DNA from: Flavobacteriales bacterium
Lineage (GTDB): Bacteria > Bacteroidota > Bacteroidia > NS11-12g > UBA955
DNA length: 6,169 bases
Direction of reading: 5' to 3'
Assembly: GCA_947464515.1 (NCBI GenBank)
Contig: CANHXF010000112.1
Coordinates: 1 to 6,169, forward strand
This document shows, piece by piece, positions 5,768-6,169 of this stretch (its first letter is position 1; each line of letters begins with the position of its first letter). A program made the position numbers and the translations under genes. The notes beneath the pieces are model-generated. The model saw only the letters and a program-made list of their open reading frames with translations, had not been told where the DNA came from and did not search any database.

Positions 5768-6169
5768 TTATTCTTCGCCACGCAGTGGCGCTGTGATTTT
5801 GTAAGCGTATTCCATGACCTGCTTTTCGAAATCGCCGTATTCGCGTTTTCTCCGTGGTAAAACCAATGCCGCCGTTTTGTGTACCGCATCAAATTTGTGC
5901 GTGACAAATCCTTGTGCACCGCCCCAACTGAAATCAGGGACGAACTGCCTGGGAAAGCCCGCTCCGAATAAATTGCATCCAACGCCAACCACAGTTCCCG
6001 TGTTAAACATCGTATTGATTCCGCACTTGCTATGATCGCCCATAATTAATCCGCAGAATTGCTGTCCGCTTTTTTCGAAACGACCGCTATTGTAATTCCA
6101 CACTTTCACTTCGTCGTATGTATTTTTAAGGTTCGATGCGTTGGTGTCTGCTCCAATGTTGCACCATTC
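5768..6169 (-). CDS. GlmU-family sugar nucleotidyltransferase-like protein, C-terminal part only
   Basis: The last 133 codons and the stop of a gene whose 5' end lies beyond the right edge; the frame is open to base 6169. The fragment begins EWCNIGADTNASNLKNTYDE and continues QFCGLIMGDHSKCGINTMFNTGTVVGVG (about 37-64), then FGAGFPRQFVPDFSWGGAQGF (about 68-88). This is the left-handed beta-helix C-terminus of the Bacteroidota proteins annotated as GlmU family or putative sugar nucleotidyltransferase, usually about 390 residues. Their N-terminal half resembles a nucleotide-sugar pyrophosphorylase, but that half is not visible here. It ends in a charged tail (LRGEE). Whether it makes UDP-GlcNAc like true GlmU or has another substrate cannot be told from this part. 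It is convergent with mdh and shares its terminator. Confidence 0.9.
   Translation of the reverse strand, partial: EWCNIGADTNASNLKNTYDEVKVWNYNSGRFEKSGQQFCGLIMGDHSKCGINTMFNTGTVVGVGCNLFGAGFPRQFVPDFSWGGAQGFVTHKFDAVHKTAALVLPRRKREYGDFEKQVMEYAYKITAPLRGEE

Noticed and set aside
6107..6109. GTG as a start codon for a short 113-residue protein
   Set aside because: The same frame stays open to the window edge and the upstream residues match the GlmU family, so the gene is cut by the window rather than short.
1..6169. Search for a defence system, mobile element, CRISPR array, tRNA or other accessory system
   Set aside because: All space is filled by recognisable chromosomal genes with short intergenic regions. 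There are no transposase, integrase, spaced-repeat or cloverleaf signals.

Overview
This is an ordinary-looking chromosomal segment, most likely from a marine or freshwater member of the Bacteroidota close to Flavobacteriales. The protein families match that group: a short flavobacterial-type arginine decarboxylase, a GlmU-family sugar nucleotidyltransferase with a left-handed beta-helix, and an LDH-like malate dehydrogenase. Start codons sit in A/T-rich leaders with no clear Shine-Dalgarno sequence. Intergenic regions carry matches to the Bacteroidota sigma-factor -7 element TAnnTTTG. There are no RNA genes, CRISPR arrays, insertion sequences or phage genes.

Left part, all on the minus strand and read right to left. 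Catalase-peroxidase katG (3043 to 824) ends at a strong hairpin terminator (761-803). A two-gene unit follows at once: a small VF530-family protein (756 to 547), then, 7 bases later, a YdeI-like protein with a Cys-rich N-terminus (539 to beyond base 1). The only room for the small unit's promoter is the terminator itself, and the hairpin contains a perfect TAnnTTTG element on the correct strand.

Middle: an arginine decarboxylase-like PLP enzyme of fold type III (4610 to 3213, minus), which appears to start at UUG. It is separated from katG by 169 bases holding the katG promoter region and two inverted repeats. It is divergent from malate dehydrogenase (4759 to 5682, plus), and the 148-base shared promoter region contains a 14-base near-perfect direct repeat.

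Right part: mdh converges on the 3' end of a GlmU-family gene (minus, 5' end outside the window), with a bidirectional hairpin terminator between them.

The genes do not form one pathway. They cover peroxide defence (KatG), polyamine or arginine metabolism (decarboxylase), the TCA cycle (Mdh) and probable nucleotide-sugar metabolism (GlmU-like), plus two poorly characterised small proteins. I found no convincing new multi-gene system. The best second-look items are the promoter-in-terminator arrangement, the Cys/His motif in the YdeI-like protein, the UUG start, and the repeats in the two promoter regions.
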